Shown here: one piece after another, positions 53,932 through 62,851 of the stretch
Layout of the letters: each line of letters begins with the position of its first letter
How positions within the stretch are numbered: position 1 is the first letter of the stretch
DNA from: Cedecea selenatireducens
GTDB taxonomy: Bacteria > Pseudomonadota > Gammaproteobacteria > Enterobacterales > Enterobacteriaceae
Assembly (NCBI RefSeq): GCF_042138895.1
Contig: NZ_JBHIKW010000001.1
Span: 248,001-312,000, forward strand
Direction: 5' to 3'
DNA length: 64,000 nt
Made by a program: the position numbers and the translations under genes
The notes under the pieces: generated by a model
The model's database searches: none
What the model was told of the DNA's origin: nothing
The model's input: only the letters and a program-made list of their open reading frames with translations

Positions 53932-55197
53932 GTGGCAAGTTCAAACAAACTCACGCTATTCATCATTTTGTTCATGATAGCGGGGATCTTCACCGGTGCG
54001 GCCATCCACGAATACGCCGCCGCAGACGTTATCAAAGGCTACGCCGACAACATCACGCTGTTTACCGACATCTTCCTGCGACTGATCAAGATGGTGATTG
54101 CACCGCTGGTCTTCAGCACCCTGACGGTCGGTATCATGAAGCTCGGCGAAACCTCCACCATTGGCCGCGTGGGCGGTAAGGCGATGGTCTGGTTCGTCTC
54201 CTCTTCCGTGCTTTCTATTCTGGTCGGGCTGTTTATCGTTACCCTGGCGCATCCAGGCGCGGGCATGAATCTGGAAGTGCCGACGGAAGCCGTACAAACC
54301 GGCCTTGCCGTAAGCGGTATGACGCTGAAAGCCTTTATTTCTCACACCATTCCAACCAGCATTGCTGGCGCGATGTCGGACAACGAGATCCTGCAGATTG
54401 TGGTGTTCTCGATGTTCTTCGGCATTGCCGGAGCCTCTTTGGGTGAGAAATTTAACGCACCGCTGGTGAGCGCGCTGGATGTGGTTTCTCATATCATGCT
54501 GAAAGTCACCGGCTACGTTATGTACGTTGCGCCGTTGGCCATCTTCGCCGCCATCTCTTCGGTAATTGCCACCCAGGGCCTGGGCATTCTGCTGAACTAC
54601 GCGTCGTTTATCGGCGGCTACTATGTGGCTATCGTACTGACCTGCGTGGTGCTGATTAGCGTGGGTTATATGGTGCTGAAGCGCGACGTCTTCCGCCTGT
54701 TGGCGATGCTTAAAGATCCGGTGCTGGTCGCTTTCACCACCAGCAGCTCTGAGGCCGCTTATCCAAAGACTCTGGATCAGCTGACCCGCTTTGGCTGCTC
54801 GCGTAACATCGCGTCGTTCGTGCTGCCTATCGGCTACTCCTTTAACCTGGTCGGCTCGATGGTTTACTGCTCCTTCGCGTCGATGTTTATTGCCCAGGCT
54901 TATAACATTCACCTCTCCTTCTCCGAGATTGCCGTGCTGATGCTGACGCTGATGCTGGCGTCAAAAGGGATTGCCGGGGTACCGCGCTCCGCGCTGGTTG
55001 TGCTGGCGGCGACCATCCCAAGCTTCAATATCCCGGTGGCCGGGATCCTGCTGCTGATGGGTATTGACCACTTCCTGGATATGGGCCGTTCGGCCATTAA
55101 CGTGCTGGGCAACGGCGTGGCTACCGCGATGCTGTCCAAAAACGAAGGTATGCTGGAAGAAACCGGCAGCGTGCCGGGGGCAGAAGTTAAGGCATAA
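53932..55197 (+). CDS. Dicarboxylate/amino acid:cation symporter (DAACS family)
   Basis: Inner-membrane secondary transporter of 421 residues with about eight helices and two re-entrant loops. Family signatures are FTTSSSEAAYPKTLDQL (hairpin 1 serine-rich tip), GYSFNLVGSMVYCS (the NxxG-type cation site of helix 7) and SKGIAGVPRSALVVLAA (hairpin 2). It resembles GltP/DctA/YhjE-type carriers, and the substrate (glutamate, aspartate or C4-dicarboxylates) cannot be fixed. The start is GTG with GGGAT upstream. It is an insertion relative to the E. coli order and is divergent from the fimbrial operon. Confidence 0.88.
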   Translation: MASSNKLTLFIILFMIAGIFTGAAIHEYAAADVIKGYADNITLFTDIFLRLIKMVIAPLVFSTLTVGIMKLGETSTIGRVGGKAMVWFVSSSVLSILVGLFIVTLAHPGAGMNLEVPTEAVQTGLAVSGMTLKAFISHTIPTSIAGAMSDNEILQIVVFSMFFGIAGASLGEKFNAPLVSALDVVSHIMLKVTGYVMYVAPLAIFAAISSVIATQGLGILLNYASFIGGYYVAIVLTCVVLISVGYMVLKRDVFRLLAMLKDPVLVAFTTSSSEAAYPKTLDQLTRFGCSRNIASFVLPIGYSFNLVGSMVYCSFASMFIAQAYNIHLSFSEIAVLMLTLMLASKGIAGVPRSALVVLAATIPSFNIPVAGILLLMGIDHFLDMGRSAINVLGNGVATAMLSKNEGMLEETGSVPGAEVKA

Positions 55198-55229
55198 AAA
55201 AAGGGGCTACCTGCCGGTAGCCCCCATTT
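55194..55229. terminator. Bidirectional terminator between symporter and cheW
   Basis: GGGGCTACC/GGTAGCCCC is a perfect nine-base stem. On the minus strand it is followed by eight T residues (strong, for cheW), on the plus strand by CATTTT (weaker). Confidence 0.82.
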
Positions 55230-55243
55230 TCTAATCGATTCGA

Positions 55244-55738
55244 TTAAGCAACCGCAGAATCCAGCAGCTCCATCTCTTCGCTGTTCAGCAGCTTCTCGAT
55301 GTTCACCAGAATCAGCATACGTTCGCCCAGCGCGCCCAGGCCGGTCAGGTATTCGGTAGACAGCGTCACGGCAAACTCCGGGGCAGGACGAATCTGGTCG
55401 GCGGTCAGCGACAGTACGTCGGATACGCCGTCAACCACGATCCCCACCACGCGCTTCTCAAGATTCAGCACGATAACCACGGTATTGTCGTTATATTCCA
55501 CGCCGTCCTGCTCGAACTTCAGGCGCAGGTCGATGATCGGCACAATCACACCGCGCAGGTTGGTCACGCCTTTGATAAAAGCAGGCGTATTCGCGATACG
55601 CGTTACCTGGTCGTAACCGCGGATCTCCTGCACCTTCAGGATATCAATGCCGTACTCTTCATCGCCGAGGGTAAACACCAGGAACTCCTGGCCTACGTTT
55701 TCCCCGGTCAGTTTTGTCACATTCGTTAGTGCAGTCAT
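55244..55738 (-). CDS. cheW: Chemotaxis coupling protein CheW
   Basis: Adaptor linking receptors to CheA, with two SH3-like subdomains. It has the conserved EEYGIDILKVQEIRGY, TNLRGVIVPIIDLRLKF and VVDGVSDVL. It is 164 residues (E. coli 167). It ends the motAB-cheAW operon; in E. coli tar would follow directly. Confidence 0.97.
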   Translation of the reverse strand: MTALTNVTKLTGENVGQEFLVFTLGDEEYGIDILKVQEIRGYDQVTRIANTPAFIKGVTNLRGVIVPIIDLRLKFEQDGVEYNDNTVVIVLNLEKRVVGIVVDGVSDVLSLTADQIRPAPEFAVTLSTEYLTGLGALGERMLILVNIEKLLNSEEMELLDSAVA

Positions 55739-55766
55739 TTGCGTACCTATTTTCTTATGCAGTTAA

Positions 55767-57791
55767 TCAGGCGACGGTAAGCGCCAGACGTTGTTCACGG
55801 TTTAGCCCCTGCAGCGCAGAAACATCGACGATCAGCGCCACGCTGCCGTCACCCAGAATGGTGGCAGCAGAAATTCCCGGTACCTTGCGGTAGTTGCTTT
55901 CGAGGTTCTTCACTACAACCTGATGCTGACCAATCAGCTGATCGACCAGCAGCGCGTAGCGACGTCCGGCGCTTTGCAGGATAACGACAATGCCCTGCGT
56001 GGCTTCGGTTTTCGCGCCCTGAACGTCAAAGACTTTCCACAGTTCGACCAGCGGCAAGTATTCGCCACGCACTTCCAGCACGCGCTCGCCGCCCGCCAGC
56101 GGGTGCAGATCTTCTTCCTGCGGCTGGAGTGATTCCATCACCGCGTTCAGCGGCAGGATAAACACTTCATTGCTGACCTTCACCGACATGCCGTCGAGGA
56201 TGGCAAGCGTCAGCGGCAGCAAAATACGGATGGTGGTCCCGGTACCGGCTTTCGACTGAATTTCAACGTGGCCGCCCATCTCCTGGATGTTACGTTTCAC
56301 CACGTCCATGCCGACACCACGGCCGGAAACGTCGGTGACCTGTTCGGCGGTGGAGAAGCCCGGCGCGAAAATAAGCATGCCAACTTCGTCGTCGGTCATG
56401 CTCTCGCTGACCGGCATTCCCTGGGACATCGCCTTCGCCAGGATGCGTTCACGGTTAAGCCCCGCGCCGTCGTCGGTCACTTCGATACAGATATTGCCGC
56501 CCTGATGTTCAGCGGACAGGATAAGGTTGCCGACTTCGGACTTCCCGGCAGCCCGGCGCTTTTCAGGCGACTCGATACCGTGGTCAAGACTGTTACGCAC
56601 CAGGTGCGTTAACGGGTCGATAATACGCTCGATCAGGCTCTTATCCAGCTCGGTGGAACTGCCCATCAGCGTCAGCTCAACCTGTTTGTTCAGCTTGCCT
56701 GCCAGGTCACGCACCAGGCGCGGGAAGCGGCTGAAGACGTATTCCATCGGCATCATACGAATCGACATCACCGATTCCTGCAGATCGCGTGCGTTACGCT
56801 GCAGCTGCCCCATGCTGGTTATCAAATCACCGTGATTAACCGGGTCAAGTTCGTTAGAACGCTGGGCCAGCATCGACTGGGTGATGACCAGCTCGCCGAC
56901 CAGGTTGATCAGTTGGTCAACTTTCTCAACCGCAACACGAATACTGGTTGATTCCGACGCACGAGCGGCAGGTTTATCACGCTCAACGCGTCCGGTGGCC
57001 GGGGTTAACGGCTCAGGCAAGCCGGCTTTTTGCACGGCGACGGCCGTTTGCGCAGGCGCTTCCGGCACCGCCACGGAAGTCGTTTCCGCGGCCGCTGGCG
57101 CGCTGGCTGCCGCCACCGGCACAAAGCTGATTTGTTCTGGCTCAATCACGAAGCAAAGTACGGCGGTAATGTCGTCTTCGCTGACGCTGGTTTCAAGCGT
57201 GGCGGTAATAGAAGACGCATCTTTGACCACATCGCTCAGGGTACCAAGATTACCCAGCTCTTCGAGCATCAGGTCACGCTCGGTCTCTTTCAGTCCGTCA
57301 ATCACCACTCGCAGCCTGCCGCCGTTATCGGTAGCCGTAGCAGCCTGCTGCTCCGTTTCTACCACGGAGAGTTTGGCCGGCGCCGAAGGGACTTCGCCCT
57401 TGGCTTCCAGGGCCAGCTGGCGCAGCGCTTTGCAGATGTAGTCGAAGCTGGCAGCATCCGGCTCTTCAGAGTTTTTATAAGCGTCCAACTGTTCCTGCAT
57501 AATATCCTTGGTTTCCAAAAACAGGTTGATGATATCGGTGTTGAGCTGCATCTCACCGCGCCGCGCTTCGTCGAGCAGGTTCTCCATCAGGTGCGTCGTT
57601 TCCTGCAGGATGGAGAAGCCAAACGTTCCGGCCCCGCCCTTAATGGAGTGGGCAGCACGGAAAATAGCGTTCAACTGTTCAGAATCAGGCGCCTCGGGCA
57701 CCAGATCCAAAAGATGCTGCTCCATATCCGCCAACAGTTCGTCGGCTTCGTCAAAAAATGTCTGATAAAAATCGCTAATATCCATGCTCAC
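55767..57791 (-). CDS. cheA: Chemotaxis histidine kinase CheA
   Basis: Receptor-controlled kinase that phosphorylates CheY and CheB. The P1 domain has the phospho-His in FRAAHSIKGGAGTFG. The P2 domain lies near residues 155-225, then an Ala/Pro-rich linker, P3 dimerisation, and P4 with the N box LVRNSLDHGIE, DDGAGLNRERI and GRGVGMDVVKR. P5 at the end binds CheW. It is 674 residues, about 20 longer than in E. coli, mainly in the P2-P3 linker. It is 4 bases after motB. Confidence 0.97.
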   Translation of the reverse strand: MSMDISDFYQTFFDEADELLADMEQHLLDLVPEAPDSEQLNAIFRAAHSIKGGAGTFGFSILQETTHLMENLLDEARRGEMQLNTDIINLFLETKDIMQEQLDAYKNSEEPDAASFDYICKALRQLALEAKGEVPSAPAKLSVVETEQQAATATDNGGRLRVVIDGLKETERDLMLEELGNLGTLSDVVKDASSITATLETSVSEDDITAVLCFVIEPEQISFVPVAAASAPAAAETTSVAVPEAPAQTAVAVQKAGLPEPLTPATGRVERDKPAARASESTSIRVAVEKVDQLINLVGELVITQSMLAQRSNELDPVNHGDLITSMGQLQRNARDLQESVMSIRMMPMEYVFSRFPRLVRDLAGKLNKQVELTLMGSSTELDKSLIERIIDPLTHLVRNSLDHGIESPEKRRAAGKSEVGNLILSAEHQGGNICIEVTDDGAGLNRERILAKAMSQGMPVSESMTDDEVGMLIFAPGFSTAEQVTDVSGRGVGMDVVKRNIQEMGGHVEIQSKAGTGTTIRILLPLTLAILDGMSVKVSNEVFILPLNAVMESLQPQEEDLHPLAGGERVLEVRGEYLPLVELWKVFDVQGAKTEATQGIVVILQSAGRRYALLVDQLIGQHQVVVKNLESNYRKVPGISAATILGDGSVALIVDVSALQGLNREQRLALTVA

Positions 57792-57795
57792 GCTA

Positions 57796-58725
57796 TCACC
57801 TCATGCCTGGTTGTGGCGCAACTGTGTTATTCGCCGGAGCCGCCGTTGGGACCTGCTGCAGAACCCCGATCGGCTGGTTATCGCTCTCTGAGTTCTCATG
57901 CATGATGGCGTCTTCGGTCTGTTTATTAAGCACCAGCAAACTGATGCGACGGTTAATGGCGTCACCGCCTCCGCGTTTGGAGAGGCTCATCTGTGAGGAC
58001 ATCCCGATGACGCGCAGCACTTTGCCGTCGTCGAGACCGCCCGCCACCAGCTCACGACGGGAAGCGTTCGCGCGGTCGGCGGAAAGCTCCCAGTTGCTGT
58101 AACCGCGTTCGCCGTTGGCATAAGGCAAATCATCGGTATGGCCGGACAGACTGATTTTGTTAGGAATACCGTTCAGCACTGGAGCGATTTTGCGCAAAAT
58201 ATCGCGCATGTAAGGCTCCACTTCCGCGCTGCCGTTTTTAAACATCGGGCGGTTCTGGCTGTCGATAATCTGAATACGCAGACCTTCCTGCACCAGGTCA
58301 ATCTGCAGGTGTGGCCGCAGCGCGCGCAGTTTCGGGTCGGACTCAATTAGCTGGTCCAAATCCCCTTTGATACGCTTCAGGCGGTTAGCCTCCATGCGCT
58401 TGCGCAGCTCTTCAATGTTGGGCTGTTTTTTCACTTCACCCTGCTGTTGAGTGACGTCATCACCCCCGCCGGGGATCGGGCTTTCACTGTCGGCAATACG
58501 TTGGCCGCCGGTGATAGCCTGGGCCAGTGGAGTGCGGAAATAGTCAGCAATTTGCGCCAGCTCTTTCGGGCTGGAAATGGAAATCAGCCACATCACGAGG
58601 AAGAAGGCCATCATCGCGGTCATAAAGTCCGCGTAGGCAATTTTCCACGAGCCGTGAGCCGCCCCGCCGTGTCCCTTGTGCTTGCGGCGCTTTACGACAA
58701 CGATGGGATGGGCCTGATTTTTCAT
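57796..58725 (-). CDS. motB: Flagellar stator protein MotB
   Basis: Stator subunit with one transmembrane helix carrying the proton-binding Asp in AYADFMTAMMAFFLVMW, a plug segment, and an OmpA-like peptidoglycan-binding domain (LSGHTDDLPYANGERGYSNW in part, ELSADRANASRRELVAGG). It is 309 residues. It overlaps motA by 4 bases. Confidence 0.97.
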   Translation of the reverse strand: MKNQAHPIVVVKRRKHKGHGGAAHGSWKIAYADFMTAMMAFFLVMWLISISSPKELAQIADYFRTPLAQAITGGQRIADSESPIPGGGDDVTQQQGEVKKQPNIEELRKRMEANRLKRIKGDLDQLIESDPKLRALRPHLQIDLVQEGLRIQIIDSQNRPMFKNGSAEVEPYMRDILRKIAPVLNGIPNKISLSGHTDDLPYANGERGYSNWELSADRANASRRELVAGGLDDGKVLRVIGMSSQMSLSKRGGGDAINRRISLLVLNKQTEDAIMHENSESDNQPIGVLQQVPTAAPANNTVAPQPGMR

Positions 58726-59612
58726 ACTTCTTCTTCCGTCGCGCGCTGCGCGTTCGGTGAACGTACCGCCCTGACGTGCTCTTCCAGCTCAATGAACGAC
58801 GGACGCTCGCTGGAGTACAGCGTTTTACGACCAAATTCCACCGCGATCGGCGGCGCATAACCATTGAGGCTGGACAATAAAGTCACCTTCACGCACTGCA
58901 TCATTTTGGTGGTTTCAGCGCTTTTCTGACGCAATACCGTGGCTAATGGGGAAATAAATCCGTAGGCCAGTAAAATACCGAGAAAAGTTCCCACCATAGC
59001 GTGAGCAATTAATGCCCCTAACTCCGCGGCAGGACGGTCAGCGGAGGCCAGCGCGTGCACAACCCCCATTACCGCAGCAACGATACCGAAGGCGGGTAAT
59101 GAATCCCCCATTAACGCCAGGCTGTTTGCAGGTATTTCCGATTCGCTTTCATGGGTCTCGATTTCTTCATCCATCAGCGCTTCAATTTCGAAAGTATTCA
59201 TATTTCCGCTGATGATCAAACGCAAATAATCGACAATAAAATCAAGCATCATGGCGTCCGCTAAAATACGCGGATAGCTGGCAAAAATTTCGCTTTCTTT
59301 AGGGTTTTCGATGTCTCTTTCAAGTGAAAACATCCCCTGCTGACGCGACTTAGCCATCAGACGATAAAGCAATGCCATCAAGTCCATATACATGCTTTTG
59401 GTATATTTTGAACGTCTGAAGAGCAGCGGCAGCGCTTTTAAGGTGCCCTTAATCGCTTTACCGTTATTCCCTACAATGAACGCCCCAATACCCGCCCCAC
59501 CAATGATGATAAATTCAGCAGGTTGATAAAGTGCGCCAAGGTGGCCGCCGGTTAACATGTAACCGCCGAACACTGTCCCTAAAACAACCAGGTAACCTAT
59601 TAAAATCAGCAC
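58722..59612 (-). CDS. motA: Flagellar stator protein MotA
   Basis: Proton-channel stator subunit with four transmembrane helices. The conserved LALMGDSLPAFGIVAAVMGVV precedes the helix 3-4 prolines, and the large cytoplasmic loop contacts FliG. It is 296 residues (E. coli 295). It is first in the motAB-cheAW operon, after a terminator of flhC; a clear promoter was not found in the short gap. Confidence 0.97.
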   Translation of the reverse strand: MLILIGYLVVLGTVFGGYMLTGGHLGALYQPAEFIIIGGAGIGAFIVGNNGKAIKGTLKALPLLFRRSKYTKSMYMDLMALLYRLMAKSRQQGMFSLERDIENPKESEIFASYPRILADAMMLDFIVDYLRLIISGNMNTFEIEALMDEEIETHESESEIPANSLALMGDSLPAFGIVAAVMGVVHALASADRPAAELGALIAHAMVGTFLGILLAYGFISPLATVLRQKSAETTKMMQCVKVTLLSSLNGYAPPIAVEFGRKTLYSSERPSFIELEEHVRAVRSPNAQRATEEEV

Positions 59613-59683
59613 GAGATCATCCTTACGCCGTTGAGTGTAGCGAGGATGCCCAGGGGGGCAGATGCAGCGTCATGTTTGGGCAT

Positions 59684-59714
59684 AAAAAAAGCAGCGGCAA
59701 TCACTTACCGCTGC
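59684..59714 (-). terminator. Terminator of flhDC
   Basis: On the minus strand a GCAGCGG/CCGCTGC stem is followed by seven T residues, 25 bases past the flhC stop codon. Confidence 0.82.
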
Positions 59715-59738
59715 TGGAATACGCAAACACAGAATCTG

Positions 59739-60317
59739 TTAAACAGCCTGTTCCACCTGGTCATCCAGCAGTTGTGGAATAATATCGGCAGTATTCTGGG
59801 AAAGTTTACGTCTTTTTACCGCCCTTGATGGCGGCTGGCACAGACTGCAGGCAAAGCTGCCGACCGGCTGGTGTGCGTGGGTGATAAAATTACCCCCACA
59901 GCAGTTACATTGGCTTAACTGGAGCATTCCGCTCTCGACAAAACGCACCAGTGTCCACGCGCGAGTCAGCGCCAGAAGCGGGCCGTCGGCCTGGGAAGGA
60001 CATTGTTCAAGGTAAAGTCGATAGGCTTTAATGACCGCATCAACGCCGGTGCAAAGCCCACTGCGAAGTAAAAACTGCCAGGCATTACAGAACATGGAAG
60101 CGTGAATGTTTTGCTCCCAGGTCATAAACCAATCAGTAGAGAAAGGCAGCATCCCTTTTGGAGGAGGACTTCCACGGAGTTCTTTGTAGAGTTTGATCAG
60201 GCGACCACGGCTCAGCTGCGTTTCGCTTTCCAGCATTTGCAGTCGGGCACCGAGGGTTATCAGCTCCATAGCGAGCTGAATGTCGCGAGCTTCCTGGACA
60301 ATACTTTTCTCGCTCAT
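59739..60317 (-). CDS. flhC: Flagellar master regulator subunit FlhC
   Basis: DNA-binding partner in the FlhD4C2 activator of class 2 flagellar genes. It is 192 residues, as in E. coli. The zinc-binding cysteines lie in LSQCNCCGGNF and GSFACSLCQPP. It follows flhD after 3 bases and ends in a terminator before motA. Confidence 0.97.
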   Translation of the reverse strand: MSEKSIVQEARDIQLAMELITLGARLQMLESETQLSRGRLIKLYKELRGSPPPKGMLPFSTDWFMTWEQNIHASMFCNAWQFLLRSGLCTGVDAVIKAYRLYLEQCPSQADGPLLALTRAWTLVRFVESGMLQLSQCNCCGGNFITHAHQPVGSFACSLCQPPSRAVKRRKLSQNTADIIPQLLDDQVEQAV

Positions 60318-60320
60318 TTG

Positions 60321-60671
60321 TTATGCCCTTTTTTTCTTAGGTGCCTCGGCAGGCGTCGACACCTCATTCAATAAACGGGTAGATAACAAAATACCGGTAT
60401 GAATTTGCTGTAAATCATCCACACGGGAGTCTTGTGTTAAGCGAGTAATCGCCTGACTTTCGTTAAAGCGGAACTGACAAACTAATTGGTTAGTTTCTGC
60501 CAATTTTACCATTTGGGGCAACGTGAGTTCCCCTAGAGTATTTGCCATATCCTCAGCGATGCCTAAACGAAACATTGCTGATGCTTTGTCCTGACTAATA
60601 AGACGCTGTGCAAGCAATAAATACGATAAATTAATGTCGTAAATATGTTTTAGCAACTCGGAAGTATGCAT
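60321..60671 (-). CDS. flhD: Flagellar master regulator subunit FlhD
   Basis: The other FlhD4C2 subunit, 116 residues from MHTSELLKHIYDINLSYLLL (start). GGATGGAAA lies just upstream of this ATG. An ATG three codons earlier (MEKMHTS) is also possible and has been used in some annotations of E. coli FlhD. The Cys/Arg-rich C-terminal QDSRVDDLQQIHTGI is conserved. Confidence 0.96.
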   Translation of the reverse strand: MHTSELLKHIYDINLSYLLLAQRLISQDKASAMFRLGIAEDMANTLGELTLPQMVKLAETNQLVCQFRFNESQAITRLTQDSRVDDLQQIHTGILLSTRLLNEVSTPAEAPKKKRA

Positions 60672-61608
60672 TTTTTCCATCCCGAATAACCAACTATTAT
60701 TGTATGCGGCCTAGCCTAAATATTTCGGATGACAGTAACGTGTCAACGTCAGGAAATTCTCCAGAAACTTACAGCTGTAAGAAACCGAAGCGAGCCTTCG
60801 CGCCATTACCGTTTTCTGAACTATTAGGGGGTTGTTACCGCACCCCGCGATGTCGCCGGGTCGCCCCGGGTAAATTAAAACAATCGTTACGGCCAAAATG
60901 CACGGATAAATCTTACGCTCTGACTAGGCTCCTCCGCCTACCGCGGTAGAAGCTACTTCCCTGACAAAGCCCGAACGCCTGTTGTCGTTCATCATTTTAT
61001 TACAAAAAACTAAGATTTTTCCTAATTCGGGCAAACTCTACTCGCAGCCCCTGGCACATACAATGCAGCCATCGGCGATTTTGGAATTTATGTGACGCAG
61101 ATCACATAAATACATCATCCTTCGAAGTGAAAAGCATCAGAATCGCTTTTCATTTGCTTAATTTTTAATCTGATTGAGAATTTTACCGATAACATCAGAC
61201 GAATAGTGACACTGAAACATCACAACTCCATGAGTTACCATTGCTTTTTATCCGATACCGGCGGTCAGGAATGCTTAGGCGATCACACTTTACGAAAGCA
61301 GTTAGGAGTAACCTGCTGTTATTCAGAGACTTAAGCTAAATTATAGCGGCATTTTAACCGAGCGTTATGATTTCAAAAGCGCCAGTTACTGAAAGTTATC
61401 ACTCGATCCAGGTTCGCAAATTAATCCGTTCGCCTTATGGCAAATTTTTACAAATCGTCTACGAAATAATGTTGCAAATTCGTTTCATAAGAATAACTAA
61501 ACAATTTCTATGAGTGGCTTCACATTTCGTATGGCGACAAGCGTTGCGCCTGGACAACAAGTGGTGTAAGAAAATGTTAACAATTCACACAATATGTGGA
61601 GGGTCCGT
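60672..61608. other. flhDC-uspC control region
   Basis: About 940 bases without a convincing gene. Short open frames at 60704-60949 and 60711-60896 have no homology or ribosome binding site. A perfect CRP palindrome lies at 61091-61106. In E. coli this interval carries the flhDC promoter and its many inputs and a long structured leader targeted by small RNAs; individual sites other than CRP could not be assigned here. AT-rich runs are common in 61000-61560. Confidence 0.75.
61091..61106 (-). promoter_or_regulatory. CRP site of the flhDC promoter
   Basis: tgtgacgcagatcaca is an exact CRP palindrome, extended by ATTTATG and CATAAAT flanks. CRP activation of flhDC is established in E. coli. The site is about 420 bases from the flhD ATG. 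Confidence 0.88.
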
Positions 61609-62028
61609 ATGAGCTATCGTCATGTGCTGGTTGCCGTGGCCATCACGCCTGAGAGCCATCATCTGGTGCAAAAGGCCGTCTCTATCGTCAAACCCGTCAA
61701 CGGAAAAATTACTCTCGTCACGCTAGCCTCCGATCCCGAACTGTATAACCAGCTTGCCGCCCCGATGCTGGAAAACCTGCGCGATCTGATGCTGGAAGAA
61801 ACCCACCTTTTTCTCGATGAGCTGAAAGAGAAAGCGCAATATCCTATTGAAAAGGTAATTATTTCCACAGGGGAACTAAGCGAACACATCCTGGATATCT
61901 GTGAAAAGCAGGATGTGGACCTGGTGCTTTGCGGCAATCATAATCAGAGTTTCTTCGGTAAGATCACCTGCTCAGCCAAGGCTGTCGTGGCCTCAAGCCA
62001 GGTTGATGTGCTGCTGGTCCCTCTTTAG
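61609..62028 (+). CDS. uspC: Universal stress protein UspC
   Basis: UspA-family protein of 139 residues (E. coli 142). It has MSYRHVLVAVAITPESHHLV at the N-terminus, the central ITLVTLASDPELYNQLAAPM and the C-terminal LCGNHNQSFFGKITCSAKAV (part). A strong GGAGG lies 6-10 bases before the ATG; five codons upstream are open. In E. coli UspC acts as a scaffold for KdpD and is needed for motility. It diverges from flhDC. Confidence 0.94.
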   Translation: MSYRHVLVAVAITPESHHLVQKAVSIVKPVNGKITLVTLASDPELYNQLAAPMLENLRDLMLEETHLFLDELKEKAQYPIEKVIISTGELSEHILDICEKQDVDLVLCGNHNQSFFGKITCSAKAVVASSQVDVLLVPL

Positions 62029-62423
62029 AACGACCTCAACAGGAAGCGGAACCTGCTCCGCCTTTCCGCCCTCTGCTAAACTACTTTCCGGGTTATTCCA
62101 TAGCGACTAATTATGCCAGTTTCGGAAAACTCGATTTTTTATCCTGACTTTTCTTTCCTCGCCAATAAGAACAAAAATGTTCAAATAAGCGGCACAAATT
62201 TAGAATCCTGCCCGCGTGAATGATAACCCGCTTCCCTCAGCAAATTGCCCTCTGCTTCTCAGCCGGAGCAACGCCAGCACGCCAGGGCCTCAAAATCATC
62301 ACGTCAAGCCATAAGGATTTGCGATATGCACAAAAAAACAACTCATTAGCCGCGCCCGCAAATCCAGGCCCTGGGATCTCCTCTGATTTGCTCTCTTTTT
62401 ATACTTTCGATCTTTTATTGCGC

Positions 62424-62477
62424 AATCCCAGTCCCTCCTCAGCGTCGATTAATTTTCATCTTGCCTGGGATTTTTTT
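62424..62477 (+). terminator. Terminator-like hairpin in the uspC-ftnB interval
   Basis: AATCCCAG and CTGGGATT pair across a loop of about 33 bases and are followed by seven T residues. No gene ends just before it, so it could close an unannotated small RNA or a long uspC transcript. Confidence 0.45.
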
Positions 62478-62529
62478 GTTTGGTGCACGGATTTTAGAAT
62501 CATGAAAATATGCAGCAGGAGGCACAAAG

Positions 62530-62559
62530 ATGATCTCATCCCGTTTAAGTGAAAAATAG
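62530..62559 (+). CDS. Candidate 9-codon ORF with consensus ribosome binding site
   Basis: The sequence AGGAGG is followed 8 bases later by ATG and the frame MISSRLSEK, then TAG. Only the ribosome binding site and frame support it. No homologue is recognised. Confidence 0.25.
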   Translation: MISSRLSEK

Positions 62560-62582
62560 TAAAATTAACCAAGAGGCAAAAA

Positions 62583-62618
62583 ATGATTAACACACAAACG
62601 CCGAACAGGCACGCCTAA
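62583..62618 (+). CDS. Candidate 11-codon ORF with ribosome binding site
   Basis: AGAGG lies 6-7 bases upstream of an ATG that opens MINTQTPNRHA, then TAA. It starts 23 bases after the preceding tiny ORF. No homologue is recognised. Confidence 0.25.
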   Translation: MINTQTPNRHA

Positions 62619-62851
62619 CATGCTCTTAACATAAAATGAGAGCGAAACCACAAAAACAAAGTTCAAATATATTCTATATCAAATACAGTGAGTTACACCT
62701 AGCCCAGAAAATGAACATCTCGGTGCACTATTATCATGAAAAAAATTAAAGAAATGATAAATAGACTTGCTTAGGACTTTTCTCGAACTTGATAGCAGCG
62801 TATGGTTATTTAATACTCCATAAAATTGTCCACGGAAATAAGGATATTAAT

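Larger units (their letters stand above)
62029..62851. other. uspC-ftnB interval, no confirmed gene
   Basis: About 820 bases. A 110-codon frame at 62220-62552 has no homology or ribosome binding site. The interval holds a small hairpin (62362-62377), a terminator-like hairpin (62424-62477) and two very short ORFs with good ribosome binding sites (62530-62559 and 62583-62618). In E. coli, otsBA and araFGH lie between uspC and ftnB; none is present here. Confidence 0.6.

Noticed and set aside
53956..54912. Minus-strand ORF of 318 codons opposite the symporter
   Set aside because: His/Arg/Asp-rich antisense of a membrane protein gene; not a plausible protein.
60704..60949. Small ORF upstream of flhD
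   Set aside because: It lies in the flhDC leader without a ribosome binding site or homology.
62220..62552. 110-codon ORF between uspC and ftnB
   Set aside because: No ribosome binding site, no recognisable domain, composition unlike neighbours, and it runs through the hairpin and T run.
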